A stretch of 64,000 nt of DNA from Siphonodentalium dalli (Eukaryota; Mollusca; Scaphopoda; Gadilida; Siphonodentaliidae), in contig CP136068.1 of assembly GCA_032622095.1 (NCBI GenBank), forward strand, positions 9,341,314-9,405,313, read 5' to 3'. This document shows positions 10,239 to 21,817 of the stretch, piece after piece. Both the position numbers and the translations under genes were made by a program. How positions within the stretch are numbered: the stretch's first letter is position 1; each line of letters opens with the position of its first letter. The notes below the pieces were generated by a model. It was not told where the DNA came from. It did not search any database and was given only the letters and a program-made list of their open reading frames with translations.

Positions 10239-13200
10239 ATGTATATTACTAGCAGGTTAGCCCGCCACTGGTGGCAATCGTCAGAAACATGACAATTTTT
10301 AAATTTTTTAATTAATTATTTAATTTAATTTTTTGTTTTTCAATGAGTTAATTGTGCCTTTTTAATTATTTGACCAGATTTGACCTTGACTTGATCATTT
10401 TCAAGGTCAACGTCAGGTCGGGGTCACAATTTAACCCGTCCATGACACACGAGTCTATAAAGGACACACACACACATATATATCATTTGTGGGTACCCGT
10501 TTCAAGGTGAAGATCACATCGGGCGGAAAAAACTGACCCGATGAAAATGTCACCCGTCCCTAGGAAGCCCTAAGTACGTAAGAATCACACAGAAGCGAGT
10601 TCCATTTCGAGCGATAACGTAAACAACAGCCGTATGCGAAAGCCGAAGGGAATAAAGAGCGTTAACCGGTTAACGAACCCAAATATGGAAGATATAAGGA
10701 GCGTTTAGCGTTATTGTGTTGAGCACTCCCGGCCAATGGCGATGAATGGGGAGTGGATGAGGGGCGAAGTAGTCGTCGCATGGGCTCGCGAATGATCCGA
10801 TGACATTTCCCGTGACTGTTTACCCTTAGATAGGAAGTTTGAGCTCAATCGGTGGAGCCGTTTTCGAGTCTATAAAGGTTTCAAATATATATAGTAGACT
10901 AGCCGATGAGCCCGACGTTGTCCGGGCTATTCAAGTCGATAGCTCCACCCGTTTCCGAGATCTGGTCTGCGCATGCGCGAAGCTGGCGTCGCACGGGCTC
11001 AGCGACCCGATAAAATTCGTATCCGGGGCAAGATACATTCACATAGCAAATTTCAAGTCGATAGCTCCACCCGTTTCCGAGATCTCGTCTGCGCATGCGC
11101 GAAGCTGGCGTCGCACGGGCTCGGCGACCCGATAAAATTCTTATCCGGGGCAAGATACATTCACATAGCAAATTTCAAGTCGATAGCTCCACCCGTTTCC
11201 GAGATCTCGTCTGCGCATGCGCTGCACTGGCGTCGCACGGGCTCGCCAATACGACAACGACGACCGCCTGGCCAAACTACACACACGTACCAAGTTTCGT
11301 CCCAATCGGTCGAGAATCGTAGATTTGTATAAATGACAAACAAACAAACAGACAAACAGACAGAGGTCTTCAAAAATATATATGAGACTAGCCGATGAGC
11401 CCGACGTTGTCCGGGCTATTCAAAAACCAAATTTCAAGTCGATAGCTCCACCCGTTTCCGAGTTCTGGTCTTCGCATGCGCGAAGCTTGCGTCGCACGGG
11501 CTCGGCGACCCGATAAAATTCGTATCCGGGGCAAGATACATTCACACACCAAATTTCAAGTCGATGGCTCCACCCGTTTCCGAGATTTCGTCTGCGCATG
11601 CGCGAAGCTGGCGTCGCACGGGCTCGGCGACCCGATAAACTTCGTATCCGGGGCAAGATACATTCACATAGCAAATTGCAAGTCGATAGCTCCACCCGTT
11701 TCCGAGATCTCGTCTGCGCATGCGCTGCACTGGCGTCGCACGGGCTCGCCAATACGACAACGACGACCGCCTGGTCAAACTACACACACTTACCAAGTTT
11801 CGTCCCGATCGGTCGAGAATCGTAGATTTGTATCAATGACAGACAAACATACAGACAGACAAACAGAGGTCTTCAAAATATATATGAGACTAGCCGATGA
11901 GCCCGACGTTGTCCGGGCTATTCAAAAACAAAATTTCAAGTCGATAGCTCCACCCGTTTCCGAGATCTGGTCTGCGCATGCGCGAAGCTGGCGTCGCACG
12001 GGCTCGGCGACCCGATAAAATTCGTATCCGGGGCAAGATACATTCACATAGCAAATTTCAAGTCGATAGCTCCACCCGTGGCACTCTGAGATATTCACTC
12101 AAACGAATGGCTGTCTTGCTATTCACGAAGGATGAAATGAACTCAAAAGTATTGTTCCCGTATCTTATGACCCCCCCCCCCCCCCCAATAAATCTCTCCG
12201 CATAACGTAAACAAAAGCCGTAATGCGAAAACCGAAGGCAATAATAAAGAGCGTTTATCGGTTAACCAAGCCCAATAAGGGAAACATAAAGAGCGTTTTG
12301 TATAAGGCAATTTAGCACTCCTGCCATTGACGGTGACTGGGGAGTGGATAACGGGTGAAGGAATGCGAATGATTCGATGACATTTCCCGTGAGATTTTAC
12401 CCTTAGATGGGAAGTTTGAGCTCAATCGGCAGTCTGAGTTATTCACTCGAACGAATTTCAGAATGCGGATAATTGCAAATCATAGATAGAATCAAGTGCG
12501 TCTGATCCAATTGCCTTGCAAATCATAGATACAGAATAATGTTGGCAGTCTGAGTTATTCACTCGAACGAATGGCAGTCTTAGAAATTTTCATTTCAGAA
12601 TGCAAATCATAGATAGAATCAATTGCGTCTGATCCAATTGTGTTTGATTTTCGAGTTCCAGATAACGTAAACAAAACCGTATGCGAAAGCGGAAGGGAAT
12701 AAAGAGCGTTAACCGGTTAACGAACCCAAACATGGAAGATCTTTATGAACAACACTGCGGATACGAACGCTCTTTAACTGTCAACGCGATTAACCCCGAA
12801 GTGCCGTTTTTTGTGACTGAGAGTGGAGAACGGGTGCTCTGAGCTTCTCCAAAATGCCGCGACGACCATTCCCGTGGGTTTTTACCATTAGATGGGAAGT
12901 TTGGTCTCGATCGGTACAGCCGTTTTCGAGTCTATAGAGGACACATATATTTATATATATACGTAGTTCTCAAAATATATAGGAGACTAGCAACTGACCC
13001 GACTTCGTCCGGGCTTTGACCTTGAATTGACCACTTTGAAGGTCAAGGTCAGGTTGAGGGTCACGATTTGACCCGTCGAAAACACTCCCCCGACAAAAGT
13101 ATCCATAGGTATCAAATCGATAGCTCCACCCGTTTCCGATATCTCGTCTGCGCATGCGCGAAGCGGGCGCCGCACGGGCTCGCCAATACGACAACGACGA

Positions 13201-13790
13201 CCGCCTGGTCAAACTACACACACGTACCAAGTTTCGTCCCGATCGGTCGAGAATCGTAGATTTGTATAAATGACATGCATATATACAGACATACATACAG
13301 ACAGAGGTCTTCAAAATATATATGAGACTAGCCAATGAGCCCGACGTTGTCCGGGCTATTCAAAAACCAAATTTCAAGTCGATAGATCTACCCAGTCCGA
13401 CGTTGTCCGGGCTATTCAAAAACCAAATTTCAAGTCGATAGCTCTACCCGTTTCCGAGATCTCGTATGCGCATGTGCGAAGCTGGCGTCGCACGGGCTCG
13501 GCGACCCGATAAAATTCGTATCCGGGGCAAGATACATTCACATAGCAAATTTCAAGTCGATAGCTCCACCCGTTTCCGAGATCTCGTCTGCGCATGCGCG
13601 AAGCGGGCGCCGCACGGGCTCGCCAATACGACAATGACGACCGCCTGGTCAAACTACACACACATACCAAGTTTCGTCCCGATCGGTCGAGAATCGTAGA
13701 TTTGTATAAATGACATACATACAGACATACAGACAGACAGACAGACAGAGGTCTTCAAAATATATAGGAGACTAGCAGATTATAGCCCGC
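10239..13790 (+). repeat. Composite repeat array with ACTAGC boundaries and 122-bp subrepeats
   Basis: Head-to-tail copies start ACTAGCCGATGAGCCCGAC (10898, 11389, 11888, 12987, 13327 approximately) and end in an A/C-rich stretch such as GACAGACAGAGGTCTTC, then ATATATGAG. Inside, a 122-bp subrepeat (AGTCGATAGCTCCACCCG ... CTGCGCATGCGC ... GATACATTCACATAGC) occurs up to three times per copy. Several short open frames across it are by-products of the repeat. Related pieces lie at 16860-17285 and 34128-34240. The copies end in CTAG followed by C, and the AT-rich tails suggest a non-autonomous transposon, class unknown. Confidence 0.85.
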
Positions 13791-14003
13791 CACTGGCGGG
13801 ATTGGTCCCATGGCTTTGGTCTATCCATTAATTTTTGTTTTTCAAGGTAACCCCGTACGTCGCTGCCACCGCTGATGCCCGAAATATCGCCCAAGGTCAT
13901 TTGCGGGTACCCGTGTCAAGGTCATGTTGGGTGGACAAAATAACCCAACAACAATATTTCCCGTCCCGAGTTGACCATACATAACAAATTTCACATCGAT
14001 GTC

Positions 14004-14165
14004 ACCGGCAGGGATGGGGTAATTGTAATTTGTAATTGTAATTGATTGTAATTAATTACATTTTTTCAAGTAATTGCATGTAATTGGTAATTGAGTTTAT
14101 TCTCAATTACATGTAATTGCAATTGTAATTGGTTAGGATGTAATTGTAATTGTAATTAGGGTTTA
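14004..14165. repeat. TAATTG/CAATTA low-complexity patch
   Basis: Irregular alternation of TGTAATTG, TTGTAATT and TACATGTAATT over about 160 bases, preceded by CAGGGATGGGG. Patches of this kind commonly sit inside hAT-type non-autonomous elements, but I found no matching opposite terminus, so the class is unproven. Confidence 0.6.
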
Positions 14166-14739
14166 ATTTCAATTACTTCAAAATCACAGGTACTTGTTTC
14201 TTCTCTAAGTTCTCTTTCATGATTCACCCAATGGTTTTTTCAAATGTTTTTTTTTCAACATTTCAAAGTGTAACACTGGCTATCACTATGTTGTCACAAC
14301 ACTGAGTTTTTATCCACTGTGTCTCAATGGTGAATTCTGTTGAAACCTCCTGTTTGTTTGCTTAAGCATTGGTTAACCTTTTAGTAGGCTTGTTTTGATA
14401 AATACAATGAGAAACCAACTTCAAATAATAGACCATATATCACTATAATATATCACTTTTATGATAATGTTTCATTATCTCCATCTGATATGCTATATAT
14501 GCTATGGTAGAAATTCATACCAACCATTGCTAATGATATGAGCATGTTTACAAAAAATCTGGCAGCATTTTAATTTGCAGAAAGACACATCGTGTCCTAT
14601 GAAAGCGAAGTGCAAACTTTGCCCAACTACAATATCCAGTTCCAAAAAAGTTACCTCCAATTTTGTGACACATCTTCTTCCGATAAAAATGCAACTCCCT
14701 GCAGAAGTCTTCTGTAGGAATATTATCGAATTTGTGCGC
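14166..14739. other. Unannotated AT-rich stretch beside the inverted LINE
   Basis: No recognisable gene. It may include the 5' flank of the LINE insertion at 14740-16762 and the tail of the element beginning with the TAATTG patch. Confidence 0.35.
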
Positions 14740-16762
14740 ACATGCGGATGAGGATGTCGTTAAAAGCTAATATTGGTGAATTTAAAATAAGGATTGTGTA
14801 TAATACAAGTAAAATCATCATGAGTGGAGTTAAAAAATCGGTTCTGTCATCCTCAGTAGCCTGTTTTGAGCATCTCCTTCTGAAAGTCTTCCAGGGAGGT
14901 GCAAGCCACTGCCTCTTCAGATAGGGCGTTCCACATCCGTATGGCCGACGGAAAGAAGGAGTATTTATACGCATCTACTCGCACATGATGCTGAGTGTAG
15001 CGCTGGTTGTGGCCTCGTGATCTGGCGTTGGTTTTGCTCTTCACGAGTGGAGTAGCTTGATTTGTGACGACCAGTCCTTTGATACACTTGAAGAACATAG
15101 ACAAGGTGGCATCTTTTCGTCTTTCTTCAAGTGATTTCCATCCAAGGTTTTTCACTATCGTTCTTGGGCTTCTCCTCCATTTGTAGTTGTTCTGGACCAT
15201 TCTGGCTGCTCTCAGTTGAACTTTCTCCAGTTTCTCGATGTTTTCCGCTGTGTGTGGGTTCCATACAGTCGATGCGTACTCTACTATTGGACGCACCATG
15301 GCATTGTAACACTGCTCCTTGATGTTGGGGCTGCAGTTGGTTAGGTTTCTTCCAATGAAGGCTGTTGTAGAATTTGCCTTTTTACAGATCTTAGAAACAT
15401 GGTCATTCCAACTAACATCCTCCTTGATGTTGACACCGAGATACCTTGCAGAGTTCACACATCGTAGTGGTTTCCCATGAATGGTGTACTGGGTTTCCAA
15501 GACATTTTGTTTCCTTTTGTTTGTTATCCGTATGATCTCGCATTTGTCCGCATTGAATTCCATCTTCCACTTCTTTTCCCAAAGTTGAAGGTTGTCAAGG
15601 TCTTCCTGGAGCAGTTTAGCGTCTTTTTCTGATTTTACTGTCCTGTACAACAAGCAGTCATCTGCAAACAAGCGGGGTGTAGCTGTCACACATTTGGGAA
15701 GGTCGTTAATGTAGATAAGGAACAGTAATGGTCCCATAACTGTTCCTTGTGGTACTCCTGATGTTACAGGTTTTTCTTCGGAGAGATGACCTTCTAAGAT
15801 GACTCTCTGGGTTCTGTTTGAGAGAAAATCCTTTATCCATTCCAAGATGTTGTCATTTATGCCATGTCCTATGCACTTTTGTAGTAATCTCTGATGCGGT
15901 ACCTTGTCGAATGCCGTGGAGAAGTCGAGTAGTGCAGCGTCGATCTGTTCGCATTTAAATAGTCCTCTTGCTAAGTCATCCACCGTCAAGAGAAGTTGAG
16001 TTTCACATGATCTGTTCTTTCTGAAACCATGTTGAAAGTCTGTTAACTGGTCGTTTGATTCCAGATAACTGATTAGATGGTGGTGAATTATATGTTCTAG
16101 AAGTTTGCTGCAGATTGATGTTAAAGATACTGGACGGTAGTTTGATGCAGATGTTTTATCTCCTTTCTTGTACAATGGAGTGATATATGCCTCTTTCCAG
16201 TCAGTTGGTATTTTCCCTTGGTTGATTGAGGATTGAAAGAGTTTTGTCAGCATTGGTGTAATTTCTGAAGCGACTGTTTTTAGTAGTCGTCCAGGAATAC
16301 CGTCAGGTCCAGTGGCCTTATGTATGTTGATGTTATTTAGCAATTTAAGTACTCCATTTTCGGTGACGACTATTTCGTCTACTTTATTCACCGGGATGGG
16401 CTCAGCTGGTATATTTGTGGTGTCTTCTGTGGTGAATACTGATGAAAATTGCTGATTGAGTATCTCTGCCTTTGTGTTGGCGTCGCTGTATATAATTCCT
16501 CTCCTCTTCAGTGGTGACACTCCAGAACTATCTTTCCTTTTACTCTTGATGTAAGTCCATAGTCTCTTTGATGTTCTCCTCCCATCGTTTTCAGTCACTA
16601 GAAGGTAAGTTTCCATTTCTATGTATTAGCTTTGTTTAATTCCATTGACATATAACTTCAGTCATATGGTAATTTAATTTATTTTTGTAATTCTTTTTCA
16701 CCATTTCAAGTGTACCACGATTGTGGTTTATGTGAATAAACAATTTGATTTGATTTGATTTG
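14740..16762 (+). mobile_element. 5'-inverted, 5'-truncated CR1-like LINE insertion
   Basis: The plus strand reads: RT-coding segment in reverse orientation (to about 16626), then about 135 bases in forward orientation ending GTGAATAAACAATTTGATTT and further TTTGA repeats (tail to about 16762). An AATAAA signal precedes the tail. A 5' part inverted relative to the tailed 3' part is the arrangement expected from twin priming during target-primed reverse transcription. I did not find clear target duplications, so two separate insertions remain possible. The left boundary is approximate. Confidence 0.55.
14853..16616 (-). CDS. Reverse transcriptase of a CR1-like non-LTR retrotransposon (5' truncated)
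   Basis: 587 uninterrupted residues. RT core: KATGPDGIP (fingers), LLDFSTAFDKV (motif A, Asp near residue 231), GVPQGTVMGPLLF (motif B) and LFADD (motif C, residues 317-320, with Phe before Ala-Asp-Asp), then the thumb-region NADKCEIIRI and YLGVNI. The C-terminal part matches the usual region after RT in this superfamily (IVEYASTVWNPH, RMWNALSEE). The apurinic-type endonuclease expected N-terminal to RT is missing, and an in-frame TAA lies just upstream of the first Met, so this copy is truncated and not autonomous. No frameshift within the preserved part suggests a fairly recent insertion. The clade name is inference from motif style. Confidence 0.85.
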   Translation of the reverse strand: METYLLVTENDGRRTSKRLWTYIKSKRKDSSGVSPLKRRGIIYSDANTKAEILNQQFSSVFTTEDTTNIPAEPIPVNKVDEIVVTENGVLKLLNNINIHKATGPDGIPGRLLKTVASEITPMLTKLFQSSINQGKIPTDWKEAYITPLYKKGDKTSASNYRPVSLTSICSKLLEHIIHHHLISYLESNDQLTDFQHGFRKNRSCETQLLLTVDDLARGLFKCEQIDAALLDFSTAFDKVPHQRLLQKCIGHGINDNILEWIKDFLSNRTQRVILEGHLSEEKPVTSGVPQGTVMGPLLFLIYINDLPKCVTATPRLFADDCLLYRTVKSEKDAKLLQEDLDNLQLWEKKWKMEFNADKCEIIRITNKRKQNVLETQYTIHGKPLRCVNSARYLGVNIKEDVSWNDHVSKICKKANSTTAFIGRNLTNCSPNIKEQCYNAMVRPIVEYASTVWNPHTAENIEKLEKVQLRAARMVQNNYKWRRSPRTIVKNLGWKSLEERRKDATLSMFFKCIKGLVVTNQATPLVKSKTNARSRGHNQRYTQHHVRVDAYKYSFFPSAIRMWNALSEEAVACTSLEDFQKEMLKTGY

Positions 16763-16859
16763 GTATATGCATTGTATCTTGTCTCTTCTAATTTGCAACT
16801 GAATGACAAAGAGGGGACAAATATCTGCTTCAGTAATCCCCCAATTAGCACTGTCTATG

Positions 16860-17285
16860 GAGGCATTGTGTGACTCACCGCTGACTACCGAGATATCACC
16901 AAGGTCATTTGTGGGTACCCGTTTCAAGGTTAAGGTCACCTCGGGCGGACAAACTGACCCCGACGAAAATCTCCCCGTCCCTTGGAACTACTAAGAACGA
17001 AATTTCGTCTCGATATTCCCAGTTTCCGAGCGAGACGGTCAAATGCCGTATTTTCACTAAAGTAGATAAACGCTTTTTTATAGCGACGCCTCATATACAA
17101 ACGCTTATTAATTATCACGCGATTAACCAATCAATCCCCATTACGGTGGCAGTTGAAGGGTGGATGAGTGGTCGCACGGGTTCGCGAATGGTGCGATGAC
17201 ACTTCCCGTGGCTTTTTGCCCTTAGATAGGAAGTTTGGGCTCAATCGGTCGAGCCGTTTTCGAGTCTATAAAGGATATATATAGG
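16860..17285 (+). repeat. Diverged copy of the composite repeat (10.2-13.8 kb type)
   Basis: Shares GGTCATTTGTGGGTACCCG, then TCGGGCGGAC, CCCGTCCCTTGGAA, and the ending AATCGGTCGAGCCGTTTTCG followed by AGTCTATAAAGG with 10480-10880. Short open frames here are repeat by-products. Confidence 0.7.
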
Positions 17286-17340
17286 AAGTTCTCATCAATA
17301 TGATATAACACCAAGTTAAAGACCCATCAAATCTTTAATG

Positions 17341-17382
17341 TCGTACTAGCTTTCGGCTATACAGCCTTCGTCGGGTACACGA
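17341..17382 (-). ncRNA. Degenerate hammerhead-like motif of a Penelope-type element
   Basis: On the minus strand: CCGACGA, then a 4-bp stem GGCT/AGCC closed by GTAT, then GAAAG. This is the layout of the hammerhead core (CUGAUGA - stem II - GAAA) with U-to-C changes in the first core segment. Penelope-like elements carry such motifs in their terminal repeats. The altered core suggests an inactive relic. No ORF of such an element is nearby. Confidence 0.4.
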
Positions 17383-18067
17383 ATGAACAATCATTTGAAA
17401 ATACACATTGATATACAGACAAACTTGTTTATCGCGTAACTATGACGTTAACGAACGTTACCTGACAAATTTTGGCGCCAAATGAAAAGTGGCTGGAAAA
17501 CTTACAGGTGAAAGACGCGCCAAACATAGAAGCTACATGTGTAGCGTTGTTAAGAAAAGTCAATGCTTGAGTATATGGGAACTAATATATATGTATACGG
17601 AAGTCTCAAAATATATGGTAGATAACGTTTTGTTTGTTATTGCAGATAAGATAATCCGGGAGGGGTGGGGTATAGGTGCTATATATATATACACGTATAC
17701 GTACAGAGTTAATGTTAGCATAAACTATACCTACATTTCTGTTATATAGTTTTAGAAGCCACTGTATATGTGTATGTCACTTGCGGTTTATAACTACTCA
17801 GATCTCTCAATAAACCTTCATTTTTTTCCGAGGAATGGATTATTTTCCGTGGTCTAATGCCTGAATTTCAGTTTTTCTGTTATATATATGATTCGTTTGT
17901 GTTTGGTCATGGGTGTTGGTATAGAACACGCCTTTATTTCGCCACATCCCAGAGTCCAGGCTTCCATAATGATGAAACAATACCATCCACGTGTTATCAT
18001 GCATGTGTGTCGGAGCAGGGGCAGATTGTGACTATTACCACTCGACTAAGGTGACTTTTCGCACTCC
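17383..18067. other. Unannotated AT-rich stretch
   Basis: May include the body of the Penelope-type remnant just upstream. Open frames of 65-86 codons have no recognisable domains. Confidence 0.35.
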
Positions 18068-18466
18068 TTAAAGTGATGTGAAACACACCGGTATGGTGAT
18101 CAAACAGAAATAGACATAATCTTGCTCAAATATTATTATTATTATTTTTTTTTTTTTAAACAAATATGATATCCAATTTGACAACAAACATCGTCATTTA
18201 TATATATTAATTAAATGCAGTGACTCCTGGTGACGTAATCGTGTGCGTTATTAGTTTATCGCCGATAGTTGTGTCCCGAATCGAGAAGTCAGTATTTACA
18301 ATTGAGCATACAATGTAGTTCGGACGATGGTTTCTATGTAGTGGTACGGTCGATTTATATTTGACATTTTCGGCGATGTTGGTAGAATGCTACATTCCTC
18401 CAATTGGCATAATTCCTGAGTACTAACTGATCAGTTTCACGCACGAACAAGTCCATAATATGTCAG
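18068..18466 (+). mobile_element. MITE family B, copy 3
   Basis: Starts CTTAAAGTGATGTGAAACAC and follows family B to GTCCATAATATGTC, where the terminal TTTAA is lost. An extended T/A run (about 18133-18160) interrupts the first third. Confidence 0.85.
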
Positions 18467-19459
18467 AAAATATCAACAGAAAGATAATTAGTATATGGTA
18501 TATAGACCAAAGTATAGGACACTAAACCTTTTGAAATACGCTTGCATGCAGGGTTCCAGACTTCCAGTTACGCCAACAACATATATATATACAATATAAC
18601 TTTGGTTATTGAAAAATTAATTATTGATTTCCCTCTAAAACAGCAAGACTATATATGAAATAACTGCATATAAAATTCAATATAAAACAAAATAGCGTCT
18701 TTCTTGCAGAAATTATTGTTCCCAACATTTTATTTTATACACTAGAATATAAATAAATAGGTTTCGTAACAATTTTCCTGAAACCATGAATGCACCCTTA
18801 AGTACAAAAACTGTCGTCTGCTTATCAAAATTTTCGATCATTTCGTCATTTATGCTTCTCTAATAAAACATGTGCCCTTTCTGAGAGTTGTGCCCCTTAC
18901 CCTGTGTTACTTCCGGCACCATATGTAAAATTATGTTATATACTCACAAGCACCAAGAATCAAAGAACAGATCCATACTCGGGCCAAAAACATGTGATTC
19001 GGCCCCATTTTCTCCGACAACAAAAAAAGCACACTTTTGGTAAGTTCGAAAGTTCTGAATTATGTTTCGAAGGCTGTGTTGAATACTTCCGAAGCCAAGA
19101 AGCTTACACCAAACCAGAATAAATCCAAAGGCACAATTTATTTTGAAGAAAAAAAAACAGCAAAATTAAATAACGTCCGAAAATATTTTTTCTTCACAGC
19201 AAACGAAATATAATAGTTACGTTTGTTTATCTGATTTGTGTATTGATTTGTGTATTGATTTGTGTATTGCTGTTGGGTGGGAAGCGAATTTTCCAATTCG
19301 AACCCACACTACCCATCAATCATCATTAATCCGCCTCGTTAAGCTTTAATTAATTACACCTCACTACACCGTACTGATGACGTCAGTTCCCACCAATATC
19401 ACACATACGTCGGTTGAAATAAAAGTCCGGTTTATCGTTATTACACGTTAACTGACTCT
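18467..19459. other. Unannotated AT-rich stretch
   Basis: Contains a small triple repeat of TTTGTGTATTGAT near 19235-19268. No gene or known repeat is supported. Confidence 0.4.
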
Positions 19460-19468
19460 ATATTTACA

Positions 19469-19976
19469 GGGATTGACTATTTCGAGTAACAGGAACGGAA
19501 CGAGGCACAGGAACGAGTTCCGAGTAACAGAATGACTATAAGCTCACATTTCTCGCGTTTTGCGCTATGCAACGATACATATTATACATCATTCGAAAGG
19601 TTAGCATATCCCCTTCATTAATATTGCAACATTTAGACACTAATATTAGTGCGAGAAATGTGAGCTTATATCTCTGTTCCTGATTCCCGGTACTCGGATT
19701 TTTTCGTTTTTAGCTAATTTCTTATTCAACGCTCGCCGTTCCTGGCCAAGTGTACGCTTTGTTCGCAATATTAGTGTCTAAATGTTGCACTATTAATGAA
19801 GGGGCTATGCTAACCTTTCGAATGATGATTAATATGTATCGTTACATAGAGCAAAACGCGAGAAATGTGAGCTTATATCTCTGTTCCTCGTTCCTGTTAC
19901 TCGAAATAGTCATTCTGTTACTCGGAACTCGTTCCTGTTCCTCGTTCCGTTCCTGTTACTCGAAATAGTCAATCCC
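19469..19976. mobile_element. Mutator-like foldback element with 9-bp target duplications
   Basis: Perfect ATATTTACA duplications flank the element (19460-19468 and 19977-19985). Ends are GGGATTGACTATTTCGAG... and its inverse, with nearly the whole 508 bp forming two long inverted arms (CACATTTCTCGCGTTTTGC, GGTTAGCAT, AACATTTAGACACTAAT recur inverted) around a centre near 19690-19740. Long terminal inverted repeats plus a 9-bp duplication fit Mutator-like elements. No transposase is encoded; a 72-codon frame inside is incidental. Confidence 0.8.
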
Positions 19977-19985
19977 ATATTTACA

Positions 19986-20541
19986 TGTGTGTACACATGT
20001 AAACGCGGTTAGAGGGTCTCTCCCTGTGTGCGTGTAGTGGTGTTTGTGTGCGCGTGTCCAACTTTGGATGCTGTCAAACTGCACTAGCAGCACTACCTCC
20101 ACTGAAACATGCAGACCAACAAATCATTTGACCCCACCCCCGGCTTGGGATATTCGTACTGGTATACCTCAAGGTTTCCAACTGCTTAAGATTGGAAATT
20201 ATACAACTGACATATAACCATTTCGGCCAAACAATTTCATTTCAGTCGGAGTTATCATTAGACAAGAGCACCACTATATGGCGTGACAAAATACGCCCGT
20301 GATAATTACAACAAAGGGCCATAACTCTGGTGAAAATTGGCGGGCAGAACCCGAATCGAACTTGACCTGTATTTTGTGCTAGTAAACACAGTGCTATAGT
20401 GCACATACCATACATCATTCCATTCAGTTGAGACTATCTAAAGTTACCATCCGGAAACCAAAAGCGAACGGTACGACGGACAGATGAACAACAAACTGAC
20501 GCACTGACTACCGGGCAGAACAATAGCATAATAGGTCCCTA
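19986..20541. repeat. Flank and dispersed GGGCCATAACTCTGG-type repeat
   Basis: At about 20312-20530: AAAGGGCCATAACTCTGG ... ATCCGGAAACC ... ACGGTACGACGGACAGATG. This combination resembles an abundant dispersed element that I know from mollusc genomes; the attribution is from memory. The preceding 300 bases contain nothing I can name. Confidence 0.5.
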
Positions 20542-20940
20542 TTAACCCTTTACCCAACAAACCGGCCAAAACCGGCCAAATAAAGCTTCAACAGCCTAAA
20601 ATATCTTCGGTCTGTCTCAATAGAACCATACAAATATGGATATCATTGGAACCGGCTCATTGACCACATTGTGATAGTTACAGTTAGCCCTGTGCCAATG
20701 CATTCTCTTATATATGCGAGTCGACCATAGGTCGCCTCGCATATATAAGAGAATGCATTGGCCTAAAAAAAATCTTTTTTTAACACTTTTTACCATTTTT
20801 TCTTACATTCTTTAACAATTTTTAAATTTTTAATGTGTTAAGCCAATGCATTCTCTTATATATGCGAGGCGACCTATGGTCGACTCGCATATATAAGAGA
20901 ATGCATTGGCACAGGGCCCTTCTGTTGGGTAAAGGGTTAA
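20542..20940 (+). mobile_element. Hairpin-cassette MITE family D, copy 2 (complete)
   Basis: Bounded by TTAACCCTTTACCCAACA and TGTTGGGTAAAGGGTTAA. Order: left arm with CCGGCCAAAACCGGCC and ATCTTCGGTCTGTCTC; 69-bp hairpin 1 (about 20694-20762); A/T-rich spacer; 69-bp hairpin 2, which is the reverse complement of hairpin 1; short right arm. TTAA plus terminal CCC/GGG matches piggyBac-type ends. No transposase. Confidence 0.9.
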
Positions 20941-20992
20941 AAAAAAACCAGGCGATTAAAAAAACTGACATTTCTAAGTGAAAAAAAAATAC

Positions 20993-21082
20993 AAGCTCGC
21001 ATATCGTCTGCCTCATATTGTCTGCCTCATACAAGCTCGCATATCGTCTGCCTCATATCGTCTGCCTCATATCGTCTACCTC
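20993..21082 (+). repeat. Short tandem repeat of ATCGTCTGCCTCAT-type units
   Basis: About five imperfect copies of (A)TATCGTCTGCCTC with AAGCTCGC inserted in two of them. Confidence 0.8.
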
Positions 21083-21419
21083 ATACCAAGTTGTGTTTTT
21101 AATCTAGCAACCGGTCCAAACTTGAGTTATTTATTTAATTGAGTTATATACACTAATTTAATACTTTGTTGTGCTATTGAGTCATTAAATTATTCATTCA
21201 TTCAAAATATTGACTAACAAACACAAGCTCGGACAAAAGTACAGGGTTGCAAAAACAATTTCTAAGTTGAAAAAGGGAAATAACACCACTAATAAAGAGT
21301 CGAACGGAACTTAACTTAACAGGTGCATGTACAGGTCCCCATCGCAAACTAAATATCTGTGATCAGTTTAAAAAAAGCTGATTTCAATATGATTTTTGGC
21401 CGGATTCACACCCCTCTAA

Positions 21420-21747
21420 TAACGCTTTCATGACGGGAGCTTCCTGAATTTATGCGAAAACCCTGTGCCGATGCACTCTTTATGTATGCGAGTCGACCAT
21501 ATTTATAATTGTTAAAAAATGTAAGAAAAAACGAAACAAATTATAAAAAATTGTTAAAGAAAATGTCAGAAATAATGCTACAAAATGATAAAAAATTGTT
21601 AAAGAATGTAAAAAATAATGATAAAAAATGATAAAAAATGATAGAAATTGTTAAAGAATGTAAGAATAGGTCGCCTCGCATATTAAGAGAATGCATTGGC
21701 ACAGGGCCTTTAATGTTGCACCTGAGCAACCATCATGAAAGGGTTAA
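21420..21747 (+). mobile_element. Cassette MITE related to families D and E, degraded
   Basis: Left end AACGCTTTCATGACGGGAGC and right end CATCATGAAAGGGTTAA resemble family E. The first hairpin has lost its right half, and the spacer is expanded with AATTGTTAAAGAATGT repeats (21515-21660). The second half-hairpin ends TTGGCACAGGG. Confidence 0.7.
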
Positions 21748-21817
21748 CTGTTAACTGTTAATTCATATGCCCATTTTAACCGGTATTCGGCATTCAACAA
21801 GGCTGGTAGGCATCGAG

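Noticed and set aside
10839-13699. Many 60-180-codon frames at 10.8-13.7 kb on both strands
   Set aside because: All follow the composite repeat and its 122-bp subrepeat; they overlap each other on both strands and match no domain.
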